Positions 17,956 to 26,874 are shown, counted from the stretch's first letter. The stretch: DNA of 64,000 nt from CAMLQK01 sp035690865 (GCA_035690865.1 DASSKE010000005.1:248001-312000), one strand, 5' to 3'. The notes: a model not told the origin generated them from the sequence alone. Made by a program: numbers and translations.

Positions 17956-18591
17956 CTACAGCTCTTGCCACTGCGTAATGGTACGCACAGGGTTAAACCT
18001 TTGGACAAGATCATCTTTGTCGTAAAAGATTGCATGTTCGGCAGGATTAAAGAAAATACAATCAATGCCGGCATTTTGAGCCGCACCCAGGTCTTTATCA
18101 GAATCCCCCACTAATACGGTGCTTGCAGCCTGGCTACCCAATTTGTGCAGGGCCAGTTCAATACTTTCTGGATGGGGCTTATGATTTGCGACATCTTCTG
18201 CAGCGATTACTACATCAAAAAGAGAAGCCAGGCCAGTATGTTCCACAGCATGCATCAATAAATCACGCGACGAGGAAGAAACAAGGGCAAGCTTTTTGCC
18301 ATCGCTATGTAACTCTTCAAGCTTGTCTTTTGTGCCAGGATAAAGGGTAGGTGTCATGCATAGCTCAAGCGCCGAAGCAACAACATCTTTTTTAAAAACC
18401 GAAATATCTTTGACGCCAAGGCTTACAGAATGGTTCCAATCACCAAAGCCAGCAGCAAGTTCTCTGTCGGTGGAGTATAGTCCACGTTTTGCGTGAGCTT
18501 GCTGTAATGCGCCTAACCATATAGCTAGTGTACAGGCTGCTGTTCCGTCCCAATCAATAAGATAGGTGTCATATTGTTTCTTCTCGGGCAT
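17956..18591 (-). CDS. HAD-superfamily hydrolase (phosphoglycolate phosphatase-like)
   Basis: 211 aa. HAD motif I LIDWDGTAAC with the nucleophile Asp, motif II LVSSSS, motif III Lys in NHKPHPES, motif IV GDSDKDLGAA. An alpha-helical cap lies between motifs I and II (about 20-90). Members remove phosphate from small metabolites, and the substrate is not evident. It sits between RNase Y and the YmdB-like gene (7-nt gap to the latter), so all three are probably co-transcribed. The start at 18591 is preferred over 18609, which would overlap rny by 11 nt. Confidence 0.9.
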   Translation of the reverse strand: MPEKKQYDTYLIDWDGTAACTLAIWLGALQQAHAKRGLYSTDRELAAGFGDWNHSVSLGVKDISVFKKDVVASALELCMTPTLYPGTKDKLEELHSDGKKLALVSSSSRDLLMHAVEHTGLASLFDVVIAAEDVANHKPHPESIELALHKLGSQAASTVLVGDSDKDLGAAQNAGIDCIFFNPAEHAIFYDKDDLVQRFNPVRTITQWQEL

Positions 18592-18598
18592 AGGTACT

Positions 18599-20113
18599 CT
18601 ATTTAGCAAATTCTACGGCTCGCGTTTCGCGGATAACATTTACTTTGATGGTACCAGGATATTGCATTGTAGATTCGATTTTAGTGGCAATATCGCGAGA
18701 AAGCTTAATGGCACCGAGGTCGTCGACGTGTTGTGGCTTTACAAATACACGCACTTCGCGTCCAGCTGAGATAGCAAATGCCTTGTCAATGCCCTCAAAG
18801 CTCGTAGCAACGTTTTCCAGCTCCTTCATACGCTCTACAAAGTTCTCGGCACTGATGTTGCGAGCGCCCGGGCGGGCTGCTGAAATAGCATCAACCACAC
18901 GGATTATAAGCGCCTCAACAGAGGTAGCTTCGACATCATCATGGTGCTGCTCAGCTGCTAAAGCGACTGCCTCTGGCGCACCGTATTTGCGCAAGATCTC
19001 ACCAGAGATGTGGTGATGCTTGCCTTCCATTTTGTGCGTAAGTGCTTTGCCAAGATCGTGAACAAGAGCAGCATATTTTGCGATTTTAATATTAGCGCCC
19101 AGCTCTTCGGCAATAATACCCGCAATGTGCGCCATTTCGGTGCTGTGCTTAAGTACATTTTGGCCGTAGCTCGTACGATATTTAAGCTCGCCTAGGAGGT
19201 GCAATATTTCTTTAGGAATGCCGATAACGCCAACTTCGCGAGCAGCATCTTCGCCGGCGCGAACAACTTCTTTTTCAACGTTACGCTGCGCTTTATCAAC
19301 AACCTCCTCGATACGTCCGGGATGAATTCGACCATCCTTCATGAGCATTTCGAGCGCCTGACGGGCAACCTCACGGCGCACAGGATCAAACGAACTCAGC
19401 ACGATGTAGCCTGGAGTGTCATCGACCATAATGTCTACACCGGTAGCCCGTTGCAAAGCCTGAATATTGCGGCCTTCTTTACCAATAATACGGCCCTTCA
19501 TTTCGTCGTCGCCCAGCTTTACTGACGTAACTGTGCGTTCGGCGGTCACTTCTGACGCCATTCGCTCCATTGCAGTCACGATAATAAGCGAGGCCTTTTC
19601 TTCAGCCTGATCTTTGGCCTCGTCCTGCAACTTGGCGACCAAACCCGTAAGGTCATTACGGATGTCACGCTCGGTCATTTTCATAAGCTTGTCAGCCGCT
19701 TCTTCGCGAGTAAGTTTAGCGACTTTTTCTAGCTTGTCCTGCTGTTTTTTGCGGATGTCGCGGATCTCGTCCTTGAGCTGCTCAACCTCTGACTCGCTTC
19801 GGCGCAGTTTTTCGGCGCGCTTATCAAGCTCGTCCAGTTTCTTATCAAGTGCTTCTTCGCGGGTTACTAACCGCTGCTCTAAATCTTTTAATTCATTTCG
19901 GCGCGCTTTTTCTTCTCTACGGGTTTGATCTGATATTTTGCCCGCTTCTTGACGAGCGTCATCAAGCACCTTGTGCGCCTCACGCTTAGCCTTTGAAATT
20001 TCTTTATTTGCTCTCTCTTGTGCAGAGCCAAGTTTCTGTTTAGTAACGACGCTATTTGCGCCAAAACCAACAGCAAGCCCAGCCACAGCGAGCACTATGG
20101 TAATTGGGTCCAT
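18599..20113 (-). CDS. rny: Ribonuclease Y
   Basis: 504 aa, full length. Membrane-anchored endoribonuclease that starts mRNA decay. The N-terminal membrane helix (about 3-20) is followed by a long coiled coil (about 25-190), a KH domain with GRIIGKEGRN (207-216), and an HD domain (about 320-415) with VHDLGKA (351-357) and KHHHISGE. It begins at ATG 20113 behind a clear SD (AAAGGACC). Unlike most genes here it has a long leader of about 160 nt, which may be regulatory. Downstream are HAD and YmdB-like genes. Confidence 0.97.
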   Translation of the reverse strand: MDPITIVLAVAGLAVGFGANSVVTKQKLGSAQERANKEISKAKREAHKVLDDARQEAGKISDQTRREEKARRNELKDLEQRLVTREEALDKKLDELDKRAEKLRRSESEVEQLKDEIRDIRKKQQDKLEKVAKLTREEAADKLMKMTERDIRNDLTGLVAKLQDEAKDQAEEKASLIIVTAMERMASEVTAERTVTSVKLGDDEMKGRIIGKEGRNIQALQRATGVDIMVDDTPGYIVLSSFDPVRREVARQALEMLMKDGRIHPGRIEEVVDKAQRNVEKEVVRAGEDAAREVGVIGIPKEILHLLGELKYRTSYGQNVLKHSTEMAHIAGIIAEELGANIKIAKYAALVHDLGKALTHKMEGKHHHISGEILRKYGAPEAVALAAEQHHDDVEATSVEALIIRVVDAISAARPGARNISAENFVERMKELENVATSFEGIDKAFAISAGREVRVFVKPQHVDDLGAIKLSRDIATKIESTMQYPGTIKVNVIRETRAVEFAK

Positions 20114-20309
20114 GTTTGGTCCTTTCTTTTCATACAGGATGTCTCAAACAAGCAGTCTTGGCAGCGTTGCTTTCAGGTCACTAGCTACAGCTATCTGCAG
20201 GTAAGAAGCATCGAGTTTCTATCTGATGTTTAGTGATTTGGCGGATTCTGTTGTCGAAAATAAGACTAATCCTGCCCTTACTATACGCTGCAACTAAAAT
20301 GTAGGTCAA
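20114..20309 (-). promoter_or_regulatory. rny promoter and long 5' leader
   Basis: -35 TTGACC (20309-20304), 18-bp spacer, -10 TATAGT (20285-20280), giving a leader of about 160 nt before the rny ATG. Near its end an ATG (in TGTATGAAAAG) opens a 12-codon frame that overlaps the rny start. No known riboswitch was recognised. Confidence 0.55.
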
Positions 20310-20336
20310 TATAGAGACGTATATTTACGTTTGTTG

Positions 20337-20729
20337 TTACTTCTTCTGCGTTGTAATATGTGCACCACGTCCGTACTCAGGGAGGGCCAACGCGTCGTGA
20401 TCACCTTTTTGCAAACGCTCTATGCCCTGTGCGATCCACGATTCGCCGCCACCGGCCACCACAGGAATCCCCTCGGCATACCCTATTGCGTTAACAACGG
20501 TTAGACCTATACGCAATCCCGTAAAGCTTCCCGGCCCGGAAAAGGCCACAATGCCCTGCAGGTCTTTCCAGCTTTTTCCTTTATCTCGCAACAAATCTTC
20601 GATTTGATGATGGATAACTTTAGAAAGCTCGCGATGTGCCTGCCAAGTGTGGTAAGCCAGCTGCTTTTGACCGTCGTAAAGGCCAAGCTCAGCCTCAGGG
20701 CTATCGGTCCGTACAGTAAGAACTAGCAT
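20337..20729 (-). CDS. tsaB: TsaB, short form (tRNA t6A synthesis)
   Basis: 130 aa, versus about 230 in E. coli. The N-terminal ASKHA-type domain is present with the diagnostic SGPGSFTGLRIGLTVVNAIGYA segment (residues about 64-85), and the second domain is largely missing. TsaB pairs with TsaD and TsaE to place threonylcarbamoyl on A37 of ANN-decoding tRNAs. It overlaps tsaE by 7 nt, so they are co-translated. tsaD is not in the window. Confidence 0.9.
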   Translation of the reverse strand: MLVLTVRTDSPEAELGLYDGQKQLAYHTWQAHRELSKVIHHQIEDLLRDKGKSWKDLQGIVAFSGPGSFTGLRIGLTVVNAIGYAEGIPVVAGGGESWIAQGIERLQKGDHDALALPEYGRGAHITTQKK

Positions 20730-21193
20730 GACAAAGCCTCTTTAATGTGCGCTAAACGTTTAGGAACCTTAAATGTAATAATACGGGAATCTTCTGGTGT
20801 TTTCTCGATAGTGATGGTGAGACGTTCCGTTGGCAAAACATCCTGAACCACATCTGCCCATTCCACGACCACAATAGCTTGGTTATCTTCAAGCACTTCG
20901 GCCAACTCTTCGGCAATAATACCTGCTTCGTGCAAACGATAAAAGTCAAAATGATGAATATGCAGGCTGCCTGCTTCATAAACACGGCTTATGGTAAAGG
21001 TTGGGCTGGCCACTGTTTCAAGACTGCCGAGGCCGCGTGCCAATCCCCGTGTAAAGGTTGTTTTGCCGCCGCCCAAATCACTGATAAGCTCAAGAACCTC
21101 GCCGCCGCGAAGTTGACTGGCGAGCTGCTCGGCGAGCTGCTCGGTACAGTCGGAACTGGTGGATTTTATTTGCCACGTCACGTCGGTACTCAT
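20723..21193 (-). CDS. tsaE: TsaE ATPase (tRNA t6A synthesis)
   Basis: 156 aa. P-loop SDLGGGKTTF (family consensus GDLGAGKTT), SPTF-type switch in VASPTFTISRVYE, HFDFYRLHE, and VVVEWADVV with the Glu-Trp of the TsaE active region. It drives ATP-dependent turnover of TsaBD. ATG 21193 (second Met of the frame) is preceded by GGAG and by TATATG 6 nt upstream. Either choice of Met leaves about 100 nt of overlap with the lamin-tail gene in another frame, and the P-loop spacing (about 39 residues) supports this start. Confidence 0.92.
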   Translation of the reverse strand: MSTDVTWQIKSTSSDCTEQLAEQLASQLRGGEVLELISDLGGGKTTFTRGLARGLGSLETVASPTFTISRVYEAGSLHIHHFDFYRLHEAGIIAEELAEVLEDNQAIVVVEWADVVQDVLPTERLTITIEKTPEDSRIITFKVPKRLAHIKEALSC

Positions 21194-22649
21194 ATGCTCC
21201 ATATAGTAGCGCGAATCCTCCTATAACCGCAAGTACACCTCCATGAAGAGGGGTCTGCTCAATATTAGAAACAGGCGCAGTAGCAGTAATGTCCTTAGAA
21301 GCAGGTGCGCTGACTCGTTTGTTCTTTACTTTGCTGCTTGACGTCGCTTTTTTTGTTGCCTTTTTTTGGGCCTTTGATACTGGTGCTTTGATAACATTTG
21401 TCGCATTGGGTGTTGGCACCGTAGTCCATTGCCAAATACCCGAAGCCTTCACCCACGCCTGGCCCTCCTTTGCTGTTTGGTATGCTTCGGAGGTATCTAA
21501 AATAGTGTCTTGCGGGTCAAGAAGCCGTACCTGCCCGTTCGTATTGCTCAGGCTCAAATGGGTCTCGCCCGAAAAGAATGCCTTAAAGCTTCCCGCCGGT
21601 AGCATTGCACCTTCCGGAAATGTATACACTTTTGTCTTTGTAGCTCCCGTCATAAGCTTAAAGCCCGATAGGTCAAAGGCAGTTTGATTGGGGTTATACA
21701 GCTCTATAAATTCGTCCGCGGCATCGGTTTGAGGCTTTGCAGGATTAGGCAGAAGTTCACTGAGCTGAGGGCGCTTAAGACCCTTATCGCCTGCAGGTAT
21801 ACTTCTTGTTTGCGCCGCACTGCCAACAGAAGAAGCTTCTCCAGGTATTAATACAGAAGGAGGGTCACTATCTGCTTGTTCGAGTGGCGTATCTGTGTCA
21901 CTCTGCTCATCGGCTGGCTCACAAAGTGGATCGTCTATATCTATATCAGTGGCGATGGCTTCCGGCAGAAGCTCAGGATCGTCAGATTGCCATGCTTGCT
22001 CTAACGTATTAGTAGCGGTCGGGCTAGGGCAATGTGAAACTGCAAAGTCCTTAGCTGCATCGCCCGTTGCCATAAACATACTATGCACATCTATTTTTCG
22101 CTTGATACTTTCGTCGGGCTCTAGGGCAGCATCGAGCAAAAACGCATGTCCTTCAATTGGCTTATTGATCGCCGACCCTTTTGCATCATGCGTTGTCCAC
22201 TCTAAGCTATCGTGCGTTTGGCGGGAGCCATCTTGGTTTACGGTCACCAGACGGACATGGCCAGCCTGATAGGTAAGTCCACTAGTAAAGCTGGCCGAGG
22301 CATATTGCGCAAGATAGGCTGATGTATCTCCACTTGCGATATAGTTACTGGCAATGAGTATATATGTTCCCGGGTAAAATGTACCTGTGAGCGCAACTTT
22401 TTTGGCACGCGACCAGTCCGAAGCCGTTGAACTTGCAATTTCAAGCTGCCACCGATCGTCAGCAAGCGTAATAGCATGGGGCGAACGGTTATATAGCTCT
22501 ATAAATTCTTGTGAGGCGCTTTGGGTTGTGCCTGCCTGCATCTCTGTAATAAGAATTGGCGATACGAGGGCGTTATTCTCCGCCGCCCAGCTATATGCTG
22601 GCAGCCAGAGGATTATAAGAGCTAAACCGAATGATAGTAATCTTTGCAT
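21090..22649 (-). CDS. Secreted lamin-tail-domain surface protein
   Basis: 519 aa. Signal peptide (1-22, ending AYSWA). Two lamin-tail (LTD) domains at about 28-190 and 290-405, each with the signature SQEFIELYNRSP / ADEFIELYNPNQ followed by strand-rich sequence. Between them is a Ser/Asp/Pro-rich linker, and after them a Lys/Ala/Ser linker, a hydrophobic helix (about 468-487) and a strongly basic tail (RLYRAARRAARQ...SRRR), a layout like an anchored surface protein. The role is unknown, perhaps adhesion. SD AAAGGAAG precedes the ATG. The 3' end overlaps tsaE by about 104 nt. Confidence 0.88.
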   Translation of the reverse strand: MQRLLSFGLALIILWLPAYSWAAENNALVSPILITEMQAGTTQSASQEFIELYNRSPHAITLADDRWQLEIASSTASDWSRAKKVALTGTFYPGTYILIASNYIASGDTSAYLAQYASASFTSGLTYQAGHVRLVTVNQDGSRQTHDSLEWTTHDAKGSAINKPIEGHAFLLDAALEPDESIKRKIDVHSMFMATGDAAKDFAVSHCPSPTATNTLEQAWQSDDPELLPEAIATDIDIDDPLCEPADEQSDTDTPLEQADSDPPSVLIPGEASSVGSAAQTRSIPAGDKGLKRPQLSELLPNPAKPQTDAADEFIELYNPNQTAFDLSGFKLMTGATKTKVYTFPEGAMLPAGSFKAFFSGETHLSLSNTNGQVRLLDPQDTILDTSEAYQTAKEGQAWVKASGIWQWTTVPTPNATNVIKAPVSKAQKKATKKATSSSKVKNKRVSAPASKDITATAPVSNIEQTPLHGGVLAVIGGFALLYGAYEYRRDVANKIHQFRLYRAARRAARQSTSRRRGS

Positions 22650-22776
22650 GGGACTTCCTTTTTCCGTCGCGGATTGTATAGACAGTTCCCCTCAAAATGC
22701 AATGTAAAATCTGTAGTGAAAAATACCCCTCCACTTATACCTAGCGCTGGGCCAGCGAGGGCGCTATACTAAAGAT

Positions 22777-23292
22777 ATGCTTCAGCTGAAACAAGCGTTT
22801 CTCAACCAGCCCATCTTGAGCCTTAGGTCTGGTACCCAAGTAGCAACAGCTCTTCGTCCGATTATTAATCCGCACAATCTTAAGATTGAAGGTTTTTACT
22901 GCCAGGATAGCATTAGCCGTGATGAGCTCATCCTTTTACCGCAAGATATTCGCGAGGCGCTTCCCCAAGGATTTGTCGTAAATGATCATGATGTGCTTGT
23001 GCACGCCGAGGATGTTGTACGCCTCCAAAAGATTATTCCTCTGCACTATGAGCTAGTTGGTAAAGTTGTTTCTACAGACACCAAGCAGCGACTAGGTAAA
23101 GTTGATGATTACGCCACTGATATTGAATCGATGTTCATCCAAAAGATATATGTAAGCCAGTCATTACTTAGGGGCTTAGGCAGTGGAAACATTGGCGTTG
23201 ATCGATCGCAAATTGTAGAAGTTACCGATCGCAAAGTCATTGTGCGTGACACGCATGCACGTATACCTGCCAACGCACGGGCACTCGCCTAA
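22777..23292 (+). CDS. PRC-barrel domain protein
   Basis: 171 aa with two PRC-barrel-like repeats (about 5-85 and 88-165). The second has the typical LVGKVVSTDTKQRLGKVDDYATD segment. PRC barrels occur in RimM, photosystem reaction centre H chains and many small proteins that bind RNA or other partners. The specific role here is unknown. TATACT lies exactly 6 nt before the ATG. Confidence 0.82.
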   Translation: MLQLKQAFLNQPILSLRSGTQVATALRPIINPHNLKIEGFYCQDSISRDELILLPQDIREALPQGFVVNDHDVLVHAEDVVRLQKIIPLHYELVGKVVSTDTKQRLGKVDDYATDIESMFIQKIYVSQSLLRGLGSGNIGVDRSQIVEVTDRKVIVRDTHARIPANARALA

Positions 23293-23302
23293 CGGCAACC
23301 AT

Positions 23303-23692
23303 ATGGAGCATTCCCCCCAGACTACAGAACAACCACCAAAGATTCTGCGTCGTATCGGCGGAGCAGCGCTCCACCATAATTGCTCATGTCCGCTAAGTTG
23401 GCGGCGAGTGGTCATACCTCTGGAAGATGGCCGATTCGCGTTCACTGGCCGCCACCACGCCGAACTCGAGAGCAAAATCACCGAACAAATGCTTGAACTA
23501 GACCCAGACGGAGGCGGTGGCGTTGCTCCATATGAGAACACACTCATCAATCATCGGCGAGATGTCACACAGTCGCTAAAGCTAGCACTATGGATGAGTG
23601 GCATCCGCGAACTACCAGACGCTAGCATACAGGACGGGCTTTTTGCCTATCCGCTGGAGCCTATTCCGGCTCGTGTGCCAGAGCGTTTTTGA
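23303..23692 (+). CDS. Uncharacterised 129-aa protein
   Basis: Unrecognised, soluble. Cys and His are clustered near the N-terminus (HHNCSCPLSW, then GRHHAE), a possible metal site. It starts 10 nt after the PRC-barrel gene and is probably translated from the same mRNA. Its last 32 nt overlap the convergent recX end. Confidence 0.55.
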   Translation: MEHSPQTTEQPPKILRRIGGAALHHNCSCPLSWRRVVIPLEDGRFAFTGRHHAELESKITEQMLELDPDGGGGVAPYENTLINHRRDVTQSLKLALWMSGIRELPDASIQDGLFAYPLEPIPARVPERF

Positions 23693-24260
23693 TTGCATCA
23701 TAGCCAAAGCCTTGGCGAGCAAGATACTGCATTAGCTTTGCCTGATCTGGATACTTGCTGCGTTTCTTTACAATCATAGCCCGCAGCGCTTGCTCTTCAT
23801 CTGCATCCTCTTCAAGCGCGGCCGTAATATGGCTATCATTGATGTGTTTTTGCATGAGTTCTTGGCGCAGCTTACGGTTGCTCGTAGGTTTAAGGAGCCT
23901 GCGATTCGCCACCCAGTTGTGAGCAAATTGTGCATCATTAAGAAGGCCCTGGTCGCTCAGATGGGCCACTACATCATCTACAACCTCCGGTGCTATCTCC
24001 TTGCGACGGCGCAAATAGTCGTGCATTTCCCACTCACTTCGGGACCTATACGACAGGTAATTAATGGCGGCCGTGAGCGCCTTATCTGTCTGAACGTGAG
24101 CAGCCAGATCTGCTGCTTCTTCTTGGCTTAGCTCCTTGCCGACATACAAGCCACTTTTAAGCAGCCCTGACTCACTGAGGCCAAACGCAAACTTCTCATC
24201 GAGGTACACCGAGTAGCGATCTTGTCTTTTGACCTGACGCGATATAGCGGTAACTCTCAT
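23661..24260 (-). CDS. recX: RecX, RecA regulator
   Basis: 199 aa of helical three-repeat architecture typical of RecX. Diagnostic segments are YSVYLDEKFAFGLSE, YLSYRSRSEWEMHDYLRR and LNDAQFAHNWVANR. RecX binds along RecA filaments and modulates recombination. It lies 23 nt downstream of recA on the same strand, the usual arrangement, and is expected to be read through from recA. Confidence 0.93.
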   Translation of the reverse strand: MRVTAISRQVKRQDRYSVYLDEKFAFGLSESGLLKSGLYVGKELSQEEAADLAAHVQTDKALTAAINYLSYRSRSEWEMHDYLRRRKEIAPEVVDDVVAHLSDQGLLNDAQFAHNWVANRRLLKPTSNRKLRQELMQKHINDSHITAALEEDADEEQALRAMIVKKRSKYPDQAKLMQYLARQGFGYDAIKNALAHEPE

Positions 24261-24283
24261 GTCGCTGTTACGCCTTTTGCAGA

Positions 24284-25312
24284 CTATTCCTTGGTAGCAG
24301 CCTCGCGTACTTTAACAGCAATCTCTTCCATTACCTCGGGGTGCTCCATAAAGTATGTCTTGGCAGCTTCACGACCTTGGCCGATCTTTTGATCGCCATA
24401 AGCGAACCAGGCACCAGATTTATCAACAATATTGTGCACAACCGCCAAGTCAAGTACATCACCTGCGCGTGAGATGCCTTGGTTGTACATAATGTCGAAC
24501 TCCGCCTCACGGAACGGTGGAGCAATCTTGTTCTTAACCACCTTTACCCTGGTACGGTTACCAATAACCGCGTCGGCTTGCTTAATTTGGGAGATGCGGC
24601 GGATGTCCATGCGCACCGAGGCGTAAAACTTTAGAGCATTACCACCGGTAGTAGTTTCGGGGTTACCAAACATTACACCAATCTTCATACGGATCTGGTT
24701 AATAAAGATCACTGTGGCCTTAGACTTATTAATAACACCGGTGAGCTTGCGTAACGCCTGACTCATTAAGCGCGCCTGCAAACCGGGCAATGAGTCGCCC
24801 ATGTCACCTTCTATTTCGGCTCGGGGCACCAATGCAGCTACAGAGTCAACAACAATGAGATCCACGGCATTAGAGCGAACTAATGTTTCGGTAATTTCAA
24901 GTGCCTGCTCTCCGTTATCTGGCTGGCTAAGAAGCAGATTCTCCACATCAACGCCAATCCGCTTAGCGTACGATGGGTCAAGCGCATGCTCGGCGTCAAT
25001 AAAGGCAGCTGTCCCGCCTCGGCGCTGCACCTCAGCAATGGCATGAAGTGTCAGAGTAGTCTTACCCGAGCTTTCGGGGCCATAAATTTCAATAATACGG
25101 CCGCGAGGAATACCACCGCCCAGGGCCAGGTCAAGCGAGATACTGCCGGTAGGATAGCATTCTACCTTCTGAACCTGTGACTCACCCAGCTTCATAATGG
25201 CACCTTTGCCGTACTGCTTTTCAATTTGGTCCATAGCAAGGCCCAACGCCTTAACTTTGCCCTCGTTTTGCACTTCTTTTGCTGGTTTTTTATCAGATTT
25301 AGAATCAGCCAT
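24284..25312 (-). CDS. recA: RecA recombinase
   Basis: 342 aa, complete, no intein. Walker A GPESSGKTTL (about 78-87), Walker B region LIVVDSVAAL, L1/L2 loops with the FINQIRMKIGVMFGNPETTTGG segment. It catalyses homologous pairing and strand exchange. SD GGAGGG precedes the ATG, with a leader of about 55 nt from TATACT near 25370, so it is a leadered gene. No LexA-type box was recognised in the leader. Confidence 0.98.
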   Translation of the reverse strand: MADSKSDKKPAKEVQNEGKVKALGLAMDQIEKQYGKGAIMKLGESQVQKVECYPTGSISLDLALGGGIPRGRIIEIYGPESSGKTTLTLHAIAEVQRRGGTAAFIDAEHALDPSYAKRIGVDVENLLLSQPDNGEQALEITETLVRSNAVDLIVVDSVAALVPRAEIEGDMGDSLPGLQARLMSQALRKLTGVINKSKATVIFINQIRMKIGVMFGNPETTTGGNALKFYASVRMDIRRISQIKQADAVIGNRTRVKVVKNKIAPPFREAEFDIMYNQGISRAGDVLDLAVVHNIVDKSGAWFAYGDQKIGQGREAAKTYFMEHPEVMEEIAVKVREAATKE

Positions 25313-25515
25313 GTATATATCCCTCCAAGATTTAGCGCGTCCACCATTTCGCGTCTTGATTCTTACCTATAGTATATCAGTTTTTTAAACTCTTTGCGAT
25401 AGTCGCTGGCGCGAGCATACCGTACGCTGCCCGGCTTTGCAACAAAAAATAAGAATCAGCATAAAAATCGCAAAATACCTCCACAATGGTAATGCTTTTG
25501 ATATAATGGGTAGAA

Positions 25516-26841
25516 ATGGATGGGAAAGAGTCTTTATTGGGACGTTTAATGGGGAACGCCGAAAAGTTTACCCGTAAGCAAGTTGCGCAAACCGTGCAGC
25601 TATTGCTTGAGCACGGCGCCCGATGGCAGGCCAGCGACATCCACATTGAACCCCATGAGCAATACGTTCTTGTACGCTACCGCATTGACGGCCACCTGCG
25701 AAGTGCGCATAAAATTCCCCGTAAAGCTTTGCCGGCTCTTCTTGAACAATGCAAAGAAATGGCCCTGCTCGACCCCAAAGAAGTTTTAGCGCCTCAGCAA
25801 GGCAATTTTCAAACTACCGTCAAAGACACTTCGTATACCGTACAGATAACAACTATGCCAGTATACGGCGGCGAAAAACTCGTATTGCATTTAACAGCCC
25901 AGGCCAAAGCTCCGGTTCCACTCGCAGCGCTTGGCTACTGGGGCAAGAATCTTGAATCTATGCAAACTGCTTTAGCCCGCAGCTTTGGCACGATTATTGT
26001 AACCGCTCCTAAACACCATGGGCGGCCCACCACCCAAGCCAGCATGGTTGCCGCTCTTAACAATCCTGCTCTTAGTATTGCCACTATTGAGGAACATCTC
26101 AGTTACCGAATCCCCCACGCCAACCAAACAGCTGTTAATCCTCGGAGTGGCCTTTCGATGCTCAAAGGCCTTCAGGCTGTTTTACACCAAGACCCCAACG
26201 TGGTTGTTGTAGGTAGTATCACCGACAAAGACGTAGCCGACCTGACTATAGAAACAGGAATGAGCGGTCATCTGGTTGTAGCCGGAATGCACAGCGATTC
26301 GGCAGTGTCTTCTCTTTTGCATCTGCGAGCACTCGGCGTCCCCGACTACCTTATGGCATCAAGCATCAAAATTGTTTGCGCACAGCGACTCGTACGAAAA
26401 TTATGCGAACACTGTCGTATGCGCACAGCTATTACCGAGAGCCAGCTCGAACAGCTCAAAAAGTCTTTTAATATAAGCGGTCCGGCTGCCTTTAAGCGTA
26501 TTCACGAACTAGAAATAGAAGCGATTGAATCTGGCATCGGCGAGGATAAACGTCCGAGCACTTCAAGCAAAACTATTACCCACTTGTGGCGGCCAAATCG
26601 TGAAGGCTGTGAGGCATGCGGCCACACTGGTTACAATGGCCGCACCGCTCTCACTGAAGTTCTCACGTTTAGCGACCGTGTTCACAAGGCATTACTCGAC
26701 CCCAAAACAACCAGCGCGAGTCTTCAGGCCAGCCTCATTAAGAACGAGGGTTTCGTACCGCTCGCGCTCGATGGCATTACTAAGTCGCTCCGTGGTCACG
26801 TCGCTATGCACGATGTACTGCGGGTTACGCATACGGCTTGA
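25516..26841 (+). CDS. PilB/GspE-like protein with degenerate ATPase motifs
   Basis: 441 aa. Overall fold of the type IV pilus/type II secretion ATPase family: Asp-box part SDIHIEPHEQYVLVRYRIDGHL (40-61), GHLVV and MHSD (His-box region, 251-261), the QRLVRKLCEHC Cys cluster (290-300) and CEACGHTGYNGR (365-376). However, Walker A is TAPKHHGRPTT (163-173) instead of GPTGSGKTT, and the Walker B GEIRD reads GSITD (233-237), so ATP binding and hydrolysis are predicted lost. The frame is intact over the whole family length, which argues against a dead gene. The promoter TATAAT lies 8 nt before the ATG. A pilin gene follows. Confidence 0.88.
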   Translation: MDGKESLLGRLMGNAEKFTRKQVAQTVQLLLEHGARWQASDIHIEPHEQYVLVRYRIDGHLRSAHKIPRKALPALLEQCKEMALLDPKEVLAPQQGNFQTTVKDTSYTVQITTMPVYGGEKLVLHLTAQAKAPVPLAALGYWGKNLESMQTALARSFGTIIVTAPKHHGRPTTQASMVAALNNPALSIATIEEHLSYRIPHANQTAVNPRSGLSMLKGLQAVLHQDPNVVVVGSITDKDVADLTIETGMSGHLVVAGMHSDSAVSSLLHLRALGVPDYLMASSIKIVCAQRLVRKLCEHCRMRTAITESQLEQLKKSFNISGPAAFKRIHELEIEAIESGIGEDKRPSTSSKTITHLWRPNREGCEACGHTGYNGRTALTEVLTFSDRVHKALLDPKTTSASLQASLIKNEGFVPLALDGITKSLRGHVAMHDVLRVTHTA

Positions 26842-26874
26842 TTTACCAGGCCTAAAAGTTATAATCTATAGCTA

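Noticed and set aside
25516..26841. Treating the PilB-like gene as a pseudogene
   Set aside because: The frame is uninterrupted over the full family length with a clear promoter, and distant motifs are intact. Loss is limited to nucleotide-binding residues.
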